Assembly: GCF_003932855.1 (NCBI RefSeq)
Contig: NZ_RQYZ01000010.1
Span: 19,776 to 83,775 of the forward strand
Direction: 5' to 3'
Length of the DNA: 64,000 nucleotides
DNA from: Tessaracoccus sp. OH4464_COT-324
GTDB lineage: Bacteria > Actinomycetota > Actinomycetes > Propionibacteriales > Propionibacteriaceae
A program made the translations under genes and the position numbers. Positions 39,195-48,700 of the stretch are shown here, in pieces. Numbering within the stretch: the first letter of the stretch is position 1; every line of letters begins with the position of its first letter. Under the pieces are notes generated by a model that made no database searches, was not told the DNA's origin, and saw only the letters and a program-made list of their open reading frames with translations.

Positions 39195-40081
39195 TTGTCA
39201 ATGCGCCCGATGTCGCTCTGGTTTTCGAGGGCGGCGGTATGCGGGCGTCGTTCTCCTCCGGGGTGTTGTCCGCGCTGGTGGAGGGCGGGGTCTTTGCCGG
39301 CTGGGTGGGCGGTATCTCTGCGGGGTCGAGCTGTACCGCAAACTATTTGGTTCGAGACTTGGTGCGCACCCGCAGGTCATTCGTGGAGTTCGCGGCCGAT
39401 CCGAACTTCGGTGGTTTTGGGTCTTGGCTGAGGGGCCGCGGGCTCTTCAACGCTGAGTACATCTATGAGCGGACTGCGGCGCCGGATCAGCCGCTACCCT
39501 ACGACTTCGAAGCTTTCACCAGCAACCCGACGGCGTTCGCCATTGGCGCCGTTCGCTGCGCGGACGGGGAGATGGTGTACTGGCAGCGCGACGACGTGCG
39601 GGGGCTGCCGGACCTGATGAAACGGGTGCGAGCGTCGTCGACGATGCCGCTGCTCATGCCGTGGGCCGAAGTGGATGGCGAATTTTACTGTGATGGGGCG
39701 CTGGGTCCGACGGGGGGCTTTGCCCACGACGCGGCCCGCGCCGCCGGGTTTCGGCGGTTCATCGTCGTGGCGACGAGGCCACGGGGCTACGTAAAGGGCC
39801 CACAGCGGGCTCCACGCGCGATGCGGGCGCTGCTCAGACGGTTTCCGGCGGTAGCGGATGGCTTGCTGGCCCGCAGCGCCAACTACAACCGTTCCCGCGA
39901 GGAGTTGTTGGCGCTCGAAACTGCGGGGGCTGCGCTGCTGATCTTCCCCGACCGGATGCCGATCGACAATTCCGAGCGCGACGTCACGCGGCTGGCGGAA
40001 ATGTTCGACCTGGGGCTGGCCCAGGGGCGTCGGGAGTTGGCCAGGGTCCGCGAGTTTGCGGGGTTGCAGGCGTCGGCTTAG
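39191..40081 (+). CDS. Patatin-like phospholipase
   Basis: 296 residues. The patatin fold is shown by the oxyanion loop FEGGGMRASFSSGVL (about 12-26), the nucleophile S43 in GGISAGSS (G-x-S-x-G) and the second dyad residue D168 in DGALGP. No signal peptide is present, so it is a cytoplasmic or membrane-associated lipid hydrolase. The family resembles the YjjU group. The ATG overlaps the DUF3151 stop. A 14-bp hairpin terminator lies about 115 bp downstream. Confidence 0.9.
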   Translation: MIVNAPDVALVFEGGGMRASFSSGVLSALVEGGVFAGWVGGISAGSSCTANYLVRDLVRTRRSFVEFAADPNFGGFGSWLRGRGLFNAEYIYERTAAPDQPLPYDFEAFTSNPTAFAIGAVRCADGEMVYWQRDDVRGLPDLMKRVRASSTMPLLMPWAEVDGEFYCDGALGPTGGFAHDAARAAGFRRFIVVATRPRGYVKGPQRAPRAMRALLRRFPAVADGLLARSANYNRSREELLALETAGAALLIFPDRMPIDNSERDVTRLAEMFDLGLAQGRRELARVREFAGLQASA

Positions 40082-40196
40082 GACCTGTTTCGGTAGTCAA
40101 GTCGGGCGCCACACACCGGATCGGGCGGTTCTCCGTCCCTCATACGTCTTGGCCTGTTTCCCCAGCGCAGGAGGCAGGTGTTGAGCCGCCTACCTC

Positions 40197-40233
40197 ATCC
40201 TGCCCGGAGCGAGGGCGCTCCGGGCAGGATTTT
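40197..40233. terminator. Terminator after the patatin gene
   Basis: Perfect 14-bp stem ATCCTGCCCGGAGC (40197-40210), 6-nt loop, complement at 40217-40230, followed by TTT. The rest of the 240-bp gap between 40081 and 40324 shows no supported gene. Confidence 0.85.
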
Positions 40234-40323
40234 CGTAACGTCATTCGCCCCGATGTGTCGCGTGGGTCGCGTCTTTCGGCACGTCGGGCCGGTGGCCGAG
40301 AATCGCCAGGATTTCAACTAGTT

Positions 40324-40554
40324 TCAGTCGTCAGCCTGGCGCTCCACGACGAATAGGTCGCCTGGTTGGCAGTCCAGCGCATCGCACAGGGCTGTCAGGG
40401 TGGTGAAGCGGATTGCTCGGGCCCGCTGGTTCTTGAGGATGGACAGGTTAACTGGGGTAACGCCCACCTGCTCAGCCAGCGCGGCCAAAGTGAGCCCGTG
40501 TCGCTCCAGCAACTCGTCGAGGCGGCAGGTGACGCGGTGCATTTCCTCGGCCAT
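40324..40554 (-). CDS. XRE-family helix-turn-helix regulator (YozG type)
   Basis: 76 residues that are almost entirely a Cro/C1-type DNA-binding domain: LDELLERHGLTLAALAEQVGV, then TPVNLSILKNQRARAIRF, and the closing ALCDALDCQPGDLF. This short class is regularly encoded beside DUF2975 membrane proteins, as here, where only one base separates the two genes. It is likely to bind the clustered ATCGA palindromes upstream of the pair. Confidence 0.88.
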   Translation of the reverse strand: MAEEMHRVTCRLDELLERHGLTLAALAEQVGVTPVNLSILKNQRARAIRFTTLTALCDALDCQPGDLFVVERQADD

Positions 40555-40555
40555 C

Positions 40556-41119
40556 TCAGATCAACCCCTCGGTGTCTTCCTGGATCTCCCGGCCGCGCGC
40601 GAAGGCGTCGGCCATCCCGGCTAGCAGCAGTGCGATGCCCAGCAGAAAGGCTTCCAGGCTGCCGAATTGCTTGGCCCAGAGGATCTCCGACGACGGGTCG
40701 AGTCCGCGCAGCACAGCGGCGTGCAGGAAGCCGTCGGCGAACAGCGGCACCAGGCAGGTCGCGAACGTCAGTGCCGCAGATATCCGCAGCCACAGCGCGT
40801 TGCGTTTCCCGAACGGTCTGCCGCTTGCCACGTCGATGAGCACCCTGGTTAGGCAGTAGAGCGCGCCGACGGCCAACGCGGTGAGCAGCACGCCGCGGGC
40901 GAGCACCCAGACCGGCAGGGAGCCGGGGAGCTGAGCCACATCGACGTATGCGGCCGGCCAGGCCAGTCGATCTGTGGTGTGCTTGATGGGCACCAGCCAG
41001 TTGAGCGGTTGTCCGCGTACGAGCCGGCTAGCAGGGACGACGATCTGCCAGGCCGCGACGGTCAGGCCCACCAGTATGCAGACGATCGCGGCGAATCTGC
41101 TGTCCTTCAGTTCTTTCAT
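40556..41119 (-). CDS. DUF2975 family membrane protein
   Basis: 187 residues from the ATG at 41119, with GAAGGAG seven bases upstream. Four hydrophobic helices at about 9-30, 70-95, 110-135 and 145-170 match the DUF2975 (YoaS-like) family. The frame extends upstream, but the promoter and operators lie there. It forms a two-gene unit with the XRE regulator. Its function is unknown; the pairing of membrane protein and small regulator suggests that the first controls the second. Confidence 0.82.
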   Translation of the reverse strand: MKELKDSRFAAIVCILVGLTVAAWQIVVPASRLVRGQPLNWLVPIKHTTDRLAWPAAYVDVAQLPGSLPVWVLARGVLLTALAVGALYCLTRVLIDVASGRPFGKRNALWLRISAALTFATCLVPLFADGFLHAAVLRGLDPSSEILWAKQFGSLEAFLLGIALLLAGMADAFARGREIQEDTEGLI

Positions 41120-41143
41120 GGTCACTCCTTCACTCGAAGCCCT

Positions 41144-41195
41144 ATATCGAGAAACGATAGCATCGATTTTCGATGTATGCAACGTTTTTCGATAT
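41144..41195 (-). promoter_or_regulatory. Operator-rich promoter of the DUF2975/XRE operon
   Basis: On the minus strand TTGCAT (41182-41177) and TATCGT (41159-41154) are 17 bp apart, a good -35/-10 pair. One palindrome, ATCGA-TTT-TCGAT (41162-41174), fills the spacer. Another, TATCG-AGAAA-CGATA (41145-41159), covers the -10. A half site TCGATAT (41189-41195) lies upstream. The layout suggests tight repression by the XRE protein. Confidence 0.6.
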
Positions 41196-41292
41196 GCCGT
41201 GCTCCTGCTCGCCCGCGCGGAGAGCGCCGACTAGGACGATCAATGGGCACGCGCGTAAACTTTCTGCGGCCCAGAACCGAAGAGGAGCTCCC

Positions 41293-43155
41293 ATGCCTAA
41301 ACGCGACGACCTGCGCAACGTCGCAATCATCGCCCACGTTGACCACGGGAAAACCACGCTGGTGGACTCGATGCTGTGGCAGTCCGGCGCCTTCCGCGAG
41401 GGCGCGGACATCGACACCCGAGTGATGGACTCGATGGACCTCGAACGCGAGAAGGGCATCACCATCCTCGCGAAGAACACTGCGGTCAGGCACCGACGGC
41501 CGGACGGCACCGAAGCCGTCATCAACATCATCGACACCCCCGGACACGCCGACTTCGGCGGCGAGGTGGAACGTGGCCTGGAGATGGTCGACGGTGTGCT
41601 GCTGCTCGTCGATGCCTCCGAGGGGCCGCTCCCCCAGACCCGTTTCGTGCTGCGCAAGGCGCTCGCCAAACAGCTGCCGATCATCGTCGTGGTGAACAAG
41701 GTTGATCGCGCCGACGCCCGGATCAGCGCGGTCGTCGAGGAGACCTACGAGCTCTTCATGGATCTTATTGATGACGACGCAGCCGACCTGCTCGACTTCC
41801 CCATCGTCTACGCATCTGCGAAAGCCGGCCGAGCGTCGCTCAGCCAACCCGAAGACGGTCAGATGCCCGACTCCGACACACTCCAGCCGCTGTTCGACGC
41901 ACTCTTCAAACACATCCCCGCCCCCTCCTACGAGGAGGGCGCGACGCTGCAGGCTCACGTCACGAACCTCGACGCTTCGCCTTACCTCGGCAGGCTCGCG
42001 CTGCTGCGCGTCGTGGGCGGCGAACTGCGCCGCGGACAGCAGGTGGCCTGGTGCCGCGTCGACGGCAGCGTGCAGACAGTCAAGTTGACCGAGCTGCTGA
42101 TGACCGAGGCCCTGGAGCGCAAGCCAGCCGAGGCGGCCGGCCCGGGCGACATCGTCGCCATCGCCGGTATCCCGGACATCATGATCGGCGAGACCATCTC
42201 CGACCCTGACAACCCACTGCCCCTGCCGCTCATCCACGTCGATGAGCCCTCGATCTCCATGACGATCGGCATCAACACCTCCCCCTTGGCTGGCAAATCC
42301 GGAAAGAACCTGACCGCTCGTCTCGTGAAGGCGCGCTTGGATCAGGAGCTAGTGGGCAACGTCTCGATCCGGGTGCACGGCACCGACCGCCCCGACACGT
42401 GGGAGGTTCAGGGCCGCGGCGAGCTGCAACTGGCGATCCTCGTCGAGATGATGCGCCGCGAGTCGTTCGAACTCACCGTTGGCAAGCCCCAGGTGGTGAC
42501 CAAGATGATCGACGGCACGCTGCACGAACCGATCGAGCGACTCACAGTTGATGTCCCCGAGGAGTTCCTGGGCACGGTGACCCAGCTCATGGGCCTCAGG
42601 CGCGGACGCATGGCGACGATGGTTAACCACGGCACCGGCTGGGTGCGGGTCGAGTTCCTCGTGCCCGCGCGCGGCCTGATCGGCTTCCGCACGGAGTTCC
42701 TCACGGAGACGCGGGGCACCGGCATCATGCACCACGTGGCCGAGGGCTACGAGCCATGGGCGGGCGACTTCCGCACGCGCCCGACAGGCTCCCTCGTGGC
42801 CGACCGCTCCGGCGTCGTCACCTCCTACGCACTGTTCAACCTGCAAGAACGCGGCACCATGTTCGTCTCCCCCGGCGCCGAGGTGTATGAGGGAATGATC
42901 GTCGGTGAAAATCCGCGCGCCGAGGACATGGACGTGAACCCCACCAAGGAGAAGAAGCTCACCAACGTCCGCTCCTCCACCGGCGAGGAGCTCGAACGTC
43001 TGGTTCCCGCGAGGGTGATGTCGATGGAGCAGGCGTTGGAGTTCTGCGCAGGCGACGAGTGCTTGGAGGTGACTCCCGACATCGTCCGCATCCGCAAGGT
43101 GGTGCTCAGCGCGAACGAGCGCTCCAAGATCCGCAACCGGGCAAAAAAGGCCTAG
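41293..43155 (+). CDS. typA: Ribosome-associated GTPase TypA/BipA
   Basis: 620 residues from the ATG at 41293 (GAGGAG just upstream); the 40-codon extension crosses the divergent promoter and is rejected. The translation-factor GTPase domain starts with [18 protein letters not shown] (G1) and has [13 protein letters not shown] (G3) and [11 protein letters not shown] (G4). EF-G-like domains follow, with the TypA-specific C-terminal part TGELRGL-type region seen as [20 protein letters not shown]. It assists 50S assembly and stress or cold adaptation. It is a monocistronic gene facing the HD-domain gene end to end. Confidence 0.97.
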   Translation: MPKRDDLRNVAIIAHVDHGKTTLVDSMLWQSGAFREGADIDTRVMDSMDLEREKGITILAKNTAVRHRRPDGTEAVINIIDTPGHADFGGEVERGLEMVDGVLLLVDASEGPLPQTRFVLRKALAKQLPIIVVVNKVDRADARISAVVEETYELFMDLIDDDAADLLDFPIVYASAKAGRASLSQPEDGQMPDSDTLQPLFDALFKHIPAPSYEEGATLQAHVTNLDASPYLGRLALLRVVGGELRRGQQVAWCRVDGSVQTVKLTELLMTEALERKPAEAAGPGDIVAIAGIPDIMIGETISDPDNPLPLPLIHVDEPSISMTIGINTSPLAGKSGKNLTARLVKARLDQELVGNVSIRVHGTDRPDTWEVQGRGELQLAILVEMMRRESFELTVGKPQVVTKMIDGTLHEPIERLTVDVPEEFLGTVTQLMGLRRGRMATMVNHGTGWVRVEFLVPARGLIGFRTEFLTETRGTGIMHHVAEGYEPWAGDFRTRPTGSLVADRSGVVTSYALFNLQERGTMFVSPGAEVYEGMIVGENPRAEDMDVNPTKEKKLTNVRSSTGEELERLVPARVMSMEQALEFCAGDECLEVTPDIVRIRKVVLSANERSKIRNRAKKA

Positions 43156-43211
43156 GAATCGCTTCGAAAGTCCCACCTGGCGGCGGAAGCCCGGCGGGGA
43201 GGCCTGGATCC

Positions 43212-43817
43212 TCACCCATCCTGGCTCGTGCACCCGGTCCCGCTACCATCCTCTCCGCGCAACTCAGCCAGCTCACGGCGCAGGTTCTCTCTAGCCGGGG
43301 CCTCCCAGTGGGTGCGGCCGTGGCCCGTGTGAAAGATGTATTCCTGATCGAGTAGGCCCGCGAGGAACCGGACCCGGCCGGCGCGGAACTCCTCGTCGCT
43401 CAGTTGCGGTAGCTCGTCGCGAATGGCCCGCGAGGCGGAGCGATAGGTCTTCCAGTCGCGGGCCAGCGCGCGCATGTCCGCGTCGCTCAGCCTGGCTCCC
43501 GCGTCATCGCCGGGGGCGGGGTCGTGGGTCGCGGTGAGCAGGATCAGCCGGACCACCTCGTCGAGCTCGCCCGGGGTCAGCACGCCGGTCAGCAGCCTAC
43601 GGGCCACGCGGGCCGAGGCCATCTCGTCGTCGGGGCTGGTGTTGGTATGCACGGCATCGTGACACCAGAAGGCGATCAGTTCCAAGCGGCTGGCGCCCAA
43701 CTCAGCCAGCGTCATGAGCCCGTGGGCCAGGTGACCGTGACCGTGGTAGCGACGATGCGGCTCACGCCACCTGCGGAGCAACTCGTCCTGAATATGCTCT
43801 GGCAAACCCGCAGTCAC
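43212..43817 (-). CDS. HD-superfamily phosphohydrolase-like protein
   Basis: 201 residues from a GTG at 43817 that overlaps the stop of the upstream membrane gene (GTGA). Metal-binding residues typical of the predicted metal-dependent HD proteins are visible: YHGHGHLAHG (about 23-32), WCHDAVHTNTSPDDE (the HD doublet) and TATHDP. C-terminal segments GRVRFLAGLLDQEYIFHT and WEAPARENLRREL match this group. The substrate is unknown. A longer start at 43865 would overlap the neighbour by about 50 bases and is disfavoured. Confidence 0.82.
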   Translation of the reverse strand: MTAGLPEHIQDELLRRWREPHRRYHGHGHLAHGLMTLAELGASRLELIAFWCHDAVHTNTSPDDEMASARVARRLLTGVLTPGELDEVVRLILLTATHDPAPGDDAGARLSDADMRALARDWKTYRSASRAIRDELPQLSDEEFRAGRVRFLAGLLDQEYIFHTGHGRTHWEAPARENLRRELAELRGEDGSGTGCTSQDG

Positions 43818-44197
43818 CACAGTCGGTTCACCCCGTGTGCCGCTCCCGCGCAAGCTGCGGCCCACAGAAAGCTGACGAAGGTGCCGATGATGAATAGCTC
43901 GCCGAGCCTTGGGTCGTTGCCTGACCGAAGCTCCGGATACCGCCCGAGACCCTTGAGCCCGAGCACCACCGCGATCCCCCCTGGGAAGCCCGTCATGAGG
44001 CTCGCGTAGACGGCCAACCGTTCCAACACCCCGATCCAGCGTCCCCCGGGCAGTTTGTCCTGCACCTGTATCAGGGTCGGGTCGGCCTTGGGCCTGGGCG
44101 GATCCGCACGCCTGAGCACCGCTCGGACCACGCCGTTTCCGGAGACGGCCACCAGCGCAAGCACCGTGATCGTCACGCCTTTCAGGATCAACTCCAC
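43814..44197 (-). CDS. Small membrane protein next to satD
   Basis: 127 residues with three hydrophobic helices (about 5-27, 60-82, 100-122). The first is followed by a basic cytoplasmic loop (RAVLRRADPPRP). I do not know a function. The start is 27 bp from the divergent satD start, with a perfect palindrome between and over the latter, so both are probably controlled together. It overlaps the HD-domain gene. Confidence 0.7.
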   Translation of the reverse strand: MELILKGVTITVLALVAVSGNGVVRAVLRRADPPRPKADPTLIQVQDKLPGGRWIGVLERLAVYASLMTGFPGGIAVVLGLKGLGRYPELRSGNDPRLGELFIIGTFVSFLWAAACAGAAHGVNRLW

Positions 44198-44212
44198 CCA
44201 GCCCCCTTAAGG

Positions 44213-44237
44213 TAATATCTGAATATGTCAGATATTA
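44213..44237. promoter_or_regulatory. 10-bp perfect palindrome over the satD start codon
   Basis: TAATATCTGA (44213-44222), ATATG, TCAGATATTA (44228-44237). The satD ATG (44225-44227) sits in the spacer. It can be a DNA operator for the divergent pair, or an mRNA hairpin presenting the start codon in its loop. Confidence 0.6.
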
Positions 44238-44860
44238 AGTCTTTTACTTCATCCGTGGCGCTGCTGGCCGATATCGTCGGCTCCCGCACCGTTGATCGAG
44301 CCAAGGCGCACGCTGAACTGCTGCACGCCATCCGGCTGACCAATGACAACGTAGCGCAGTTGGACCCACTACGTGTGACGGTGGGCGACGAGTTGCAAGG
44401 TGTCTACCCGACGATGGGGCAAGCCTTCCGGGCGATCTTCAGCCTGCGCGCCCATTCATCGGTGGAGTTGCGCTTCGGGCTCGGCGGCGGGACGGTGCGC
44501 ATCATTGACGGCCCGCGGGGCATTCAGGACGGCAGCGCCTGGGTTCGGGCACGCGGCGCCATCGAGCGCGCCGAGTGGTTGGCAGCGCAGCCCGGTTACC
44601 GGGGGGTGCGAACCGCCATCGATGATGCCCGAACTGTCGCCAACCCGCTGGTTGGGCCGCTGTCCCAGCTCGCCGACGCACAGCTCGCGCGGTTGAGCCC
44701 CGGAGCGACCGAGAGCCTATACGGGCTGCTGGCCGGGGAATCCAACGCCGACGTAGCCCACCGGCTGGGGATCTCTCCCTCTGCGAACTCGCAGCGGGTC
44801 GCCACCAACGCGCTGCGCCCGCTGGCGGCCGCGATCGAGAGCCTGTTCCTGCTGGGCTAG
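44225..44860 (+). CDS. SatD family protein
   Basis: 211 residues. The N-terminal part (ALLADIVGSRTVDRAKAH, then DPLRVTVGDELQGVYPT) matches the SatD family, named after a gene of a streptococcal acid-tolerance locus. The C-terminal 50 residues (GLLAGESNADVAHRLGISPSANSQRVATNAL, quoted by its core) look like a helix-turn-helix, so it may bind DNA and regulate itself. The start codon is inside a 25-bp palindrome. The stop is one base from that of the convergent TspO-like gene. Role in this organism unknown. Confidence 0.8.
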   Translation: MSDIKSFTSSVALLADIVGSRTVDRAKAHAELLHAIRLTNDNVAQLDPLRVTVGDELQGVYPTMGQAFRAIFSLRAHSSVELRFGLGGGTVRIIDGPRGIQDGSAWVRARGAIERAEWLAAQPGYRGVRTAIDDARTVANPLVGPLSQLADAQLARLSPGATESLYGLLAGESNADVAHRLGISPSANSQRVATNALRPLAAAIESLFLLG

Positions 44861-44861
44861 T

Positions 44862-45695
44862 TCACCCGACGGGGCGCCCGTCGCGCAGCCCGAAGCGGAA
44901 CTGCCTGATCCCCGTGTGCACTGCTACGCCGCATGCCAGGCAGATCAGCCCGACCAGCACGGCCACCACCGCAGGATAGGCTCCGTTGAAGCCGCTCGCC
45001 GACAGATGGCGGGTCAGGATGCCCGCCAGCGCCCAAACCAGGACGAGCGCGATAGAGGCTTCTCGGAGCCGCCAGGCGAGAGCGCCGCCCAGCGCGCTAC
45101 CCACGAACAACGCGGCATAGAGCCAGCCAACCTCCCCAAAGATTGCCCAGCCGAAGCGCAGGCTCACCAACCACGCTAGGAGGTTCGCCAAGACGGCAAC
45201 GGTGATCCATCCCAGGTAGATCATGAAGGGCAGACGGGTCGCGACATAGTCTGCCCGGCTGCGCTCCCGGGCGGCGAACTGCGTTCGACACAGCCTCGCT
45301 ATCAGCAGCAGGCAGACCCACAGGCAGACGATGGCGACGAAACTCAGCCCGATGAGCCGGAAGTGCCAGCTCAGGATCCACGCGCAGTTGGCCACACAGG
45401 AGGCCACAACGAGCGCCGCCAGCCGGTCGAGATGTCCAGCGTCAAGCTGAGTGTTCCTTCCGGGCAGTTGATACCAGGCGTAGAGCGCCAGCCCCAAGTA
45501 GATCACTGTCCAGATGAAGAACGTGTGTCCTGCAGGAGTGAACAGCGTGGGATACGCCGCGGACACCTCGCCGGTGGTGTTTCCGCCCAGGGAGAAGATG
45601 TTGGCTGCGGCGTTCAGGGCGATGGTAACCGCCACTGCCACGAGGGCAAACCAACGCCACCCGCCGGCGCTCGCCGAACTCGAGGTTGTGGACAT
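44862..45695 (-). CDS. TspO-like tryptophan-rich membrane protein
   Basis: 277 residues with about eight hydrophobic helices, longer than a five-helix TspO. It resembles proteins annotated as tryptophan-rich sensory protein, with an N-terminal helix, then AYPTLFTPAGHTFFIWTVIYLGL and WILSWHF. No catalytic motif is visible. The ligand could be a tetrapyrrole by analogy with TspO, but that is weak inference. It is preceded by its own leader; the fucosidase terminator lies just upstream. Confidence 0.65.
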   Translation of the reverse strand: MSTTSSSASAGGWRWFALVAVAVTIALNAAANIFSLGGNTTGEVSAAYPTLFTPAGHTFFIWTVIYLGLALYAWYQLPGRNTQLDAGHLDRLAALVVASCVANCAWILSWHFRLIGLSFVAIVCLWVCLLLIARLCRTQFAARERSRADYVATRLPFMIYLGWITVAVLANLLAWLVSLRFGWAIFGEVGWLYAALFVGSALGGALAWRLREASIALVLVWALAGILTRHLSASGFNGAYPAVVAVLVGLICLACGVAVHTGIRQFRFGLRDGRPVG

Positions 45696-45750
45696 AACTA
45701 CCTCCTTTGGCCGAGCATAACCGATTGTCCCCCGCCTGGCGGGAAAAGAC

Positions 45751-45785
45751 GAGTGTGGGGCACGCCAACGGCATGCCCCACACTC
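45751..45785 (-). terminator. Terminator of the fucosidase gene
   Basis: 12-bp perfect stem GAGTGTGGGGCA (45751-45762) with its complement (45774-45785) and an inner GCC/GGC extension. It starts 13 bp after the fucosidase stop at 45798 (minus strand), confirming that the protein ends at LPRTGV. Confidence 0.8.
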
Positions 45786-45797
45786 GCTCGATCGCTA

Positions 45798-48700
45798 TCA
45801 GACTCCGGTACGCGGCAGCTTCGGCTTGGCCGGCTTGCTCGGAGCCGGCTTGCTCGGAGCCGGCTGGCTCGGAGCCGGCTTACTCGGTCCAGGCCGGGGC
45901 GTCGGGTCTGGGCTCGGCGTCGGATCCGGGACAGGGGCCGGGTCTGGGCTCGGCGTCGGATCCGGGACAGGGGCCGGGTCTGGGCTCGGCGTCGGATCCG
46001 GGACAGGAGCCGGATCTGGGCTCGGCGTCGGATCCGGGACAGGGGCCGGGTCTGGGCTCGGCGTCGGATCCGGGACAGGAGCCGGGTCTGGGCTCGGCGT
46101 CGGGTCCGGGACAGGGGTATCGGCAATTACCCGGAGCATCACCGGCTCAGTCGCAATACTCCCCGACGGGTTGGTAGCCACGGCCTTGAACAGCGCCCCA
46201 TTCAACTCCTTCGTGGCCGTGAACTCTAGCTTCAGTCCCTCGCCGACACTCTCCCAAATCGGGTCATCGTCGAGCGGAGCGACGTCGGCCGCACCTTCCG
46301 TATCGGCCTTCGGCAGCGCTCGGAGCCACTCCACACCGGGCGTGGGCAAACCGTCGACCGCCACTTCAAAGGCAGCCTGCTCGCCCTCCTTCACCTCGAT
46401 GGGCTTCGGCTGAGCGGTGAAACTCGGCTCCGAGACCACGACGATGCTCAGGGGATCCGTGGCGGCTTCCCCGGCCTCGTTAACGGCAACCGCTCGCACT
46501 ACCCACTGGTTGTGCTCGGCAGCAACTTCCAGCGTGAACTCCGGCCCCTTGGCCTCCAGATCCACCCAGTTGGCGCCCTCCTGCGTCCAGTCTCCGGTGT
46601 TTCGCTGCCACGTGATCTCGGGAGCCGGTGTGCCCGCGGCCTCAACCGCCAAGCGCAAGGTGGCCCCCAGTTTCACCTGAACAGCAGGCCGATCGCTGGT
46701 GATGGGTTTGATGTCTTCGGCCGGCTCTCCGCTGATCTCCAACTCGCTGATCTCCGGCGCGGAACTCGGCTTCTTCCCGAAAACCTCCACCTCCGCCAGG
46801 GCGAGCTGCTTGGAGGTTCCCGGCAGCACGACCCGCAGGTAGCGACCCTTCTTGCCTGCCATCTGCACCACGCTCGGGTAGCCGGCTACTCCCGGAACTT
46901 GAACGGCCTGCACGTCGGGGTTGACCATCTGCTGCGAGAGCGGAACCTCAGGGAATGGCTTCTCCGAGACCAGGAGGACGAAATCCTTCAGTCGTTGATC
47001 GCAGCTCTCCGCGCCACACCTGTCCAGGTTGGACCGGTTCCAGACGTTGACCTCCGTGAGGTCGTACGACTTGCCGAGATCAACCTCCCACCAGGGATCA
47101 GTGGCATGAGCGGTGTGGCTCACAGACTGGTTATCCCACACCCCGTCGGTGTTTCCGTCGTTTGCCCGGCTCGCAAGGCCACCCCAGCCGGTCGAGATCT
47201 GCCGTGAGGGCTTGTTGAGAGCCAGGTTTGCAGCTGCCTCACGCACAGTGAGCAGAGCAGATTCAGAACGCTGTTCACCGAGCGCGTTTGTTGCCACCAC
47301 GAAGTACCTTGCCTCATTGTCAGACAGCTGGGCCTCGAAGCTGAGCGTGGGGGATGTCTCCCCCTCAAGCTTGCGCTCCTTGCCAGCCGATACTCGATAC
47401 CACTGGTAAGTGGGAGCAGGCCGACCAACCGCCCTAGCCCTGAACTCCACTTCCGCGCCCTCGACGACCGACTGGCTCATCGGCTGCACCACGAATTCCG
47501 GCGCGCTATCCTCTGCGCTCTCGGCCGAGACCTCGACCTTACTCACCCGAACGCCCAGCGGAGTGGCGTAGTAGACGGGCTTAGCCAACTCCAGTCGAAT
47601 GCGCGCCACCTGATTCGGCTCCAGCTTGAATCCTTCGCCAACGGAACCGTCCAGCAGCTCCTGTCCGGTGACCTCCACCGAGTTGTCGCCAAACCAGACC
47701 CGGTACTTCGTTTCCGGAGCGAGCCCACTGGCCGTGAATGTCAGCTGAACGCTGTCGACGGCCTTGTCACTGTCACCGAGAACGTAAGAGTCCACCGCTA
47801 CGGGATAGCGCTTTGCCCCATTCCTGCTCAACAGGTCGCTGCCCTCGATGACCCCCGACCCCTTGACCAGCCGGACGGTCTGTTGCGGGACCATCCGGGG
47901 TGTTCCGTCGAGTTCCACCTTGATCACGTTCATGAAGGAGTCGGGCGCATCACCGTCGAGGGTGACGCTCAATTCTGCACCGGTCTGTGTGAATTCGAGA
48001 GCTTTGCCACCGTCGATGGCGACCGAACGAACCTTGTTGGCCAGTCCGGCCAGGCTCACCTTTCGGCCGCCACTCCAAGTGCTCTTCGGCACGAAGAAGT
48101 ACAGTGCATTGTCGTTGGCGGTGATCCGTCCCCATTCCGGGACGGGGAACCAGGTGGCCTGGGCACCGGAAATCGCCTTGGGGTGCCGCTTCATCCATTC
48201 TCCGATGTTATCCAGGACCCGCTGATCGTACGGGTCGAAGGAACCATCGCCCTTGGGGCCGACATTGTAGGCGAACTGGCCGCCGCCAGAGACAACTGTC
48301 ACCAGGCCATCGATTGCCGAGATCGTCTTGCGCTCCAGGGATTCCTCCGAGCGGTTAGCCTTAGAGGTGTTGCAGTAGCTCCAGCAGGCCGGGAAAATCG
48401 AAAGGATTGACTCCCACGGGCCGATGCGGAAGTCGCGCGGTACCGCGTTGTCGCCGCCCACCTCGAAGTCCCCCTTATCGTTCCACACACGGGAGTTCAC
48501 GACCGTGACATCCGGCTGATGTTGCCTGACCCGGTCAGCCATTCGTGCCGACTGGTCGGCGGTGGGCGCGCCCATGTCGAACCAGAACTCCGCGATTGGC
48601 CCGTAACCGGTCATCAACTCGTCGATCTGCGCCAGGATGTAGGGCATCATCGACTCGGGGATTGGGTTGAGGTTTCGGTAGGGCTCGGCCTCGTGCTTGG

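Noticed and set aside
40082..40323. tRNA, riboswitch or small gene in the longest plain gap
   Set aside because: Only a clear terminator hairpin could be supported; no cloverleaf, conserved riboswitch core or convincing ORF was seen.
45905..46120. CRISPR array
   Set aside because: The 36-bp units are contiguous without spacers and encode a Pro-rich linker in frame.
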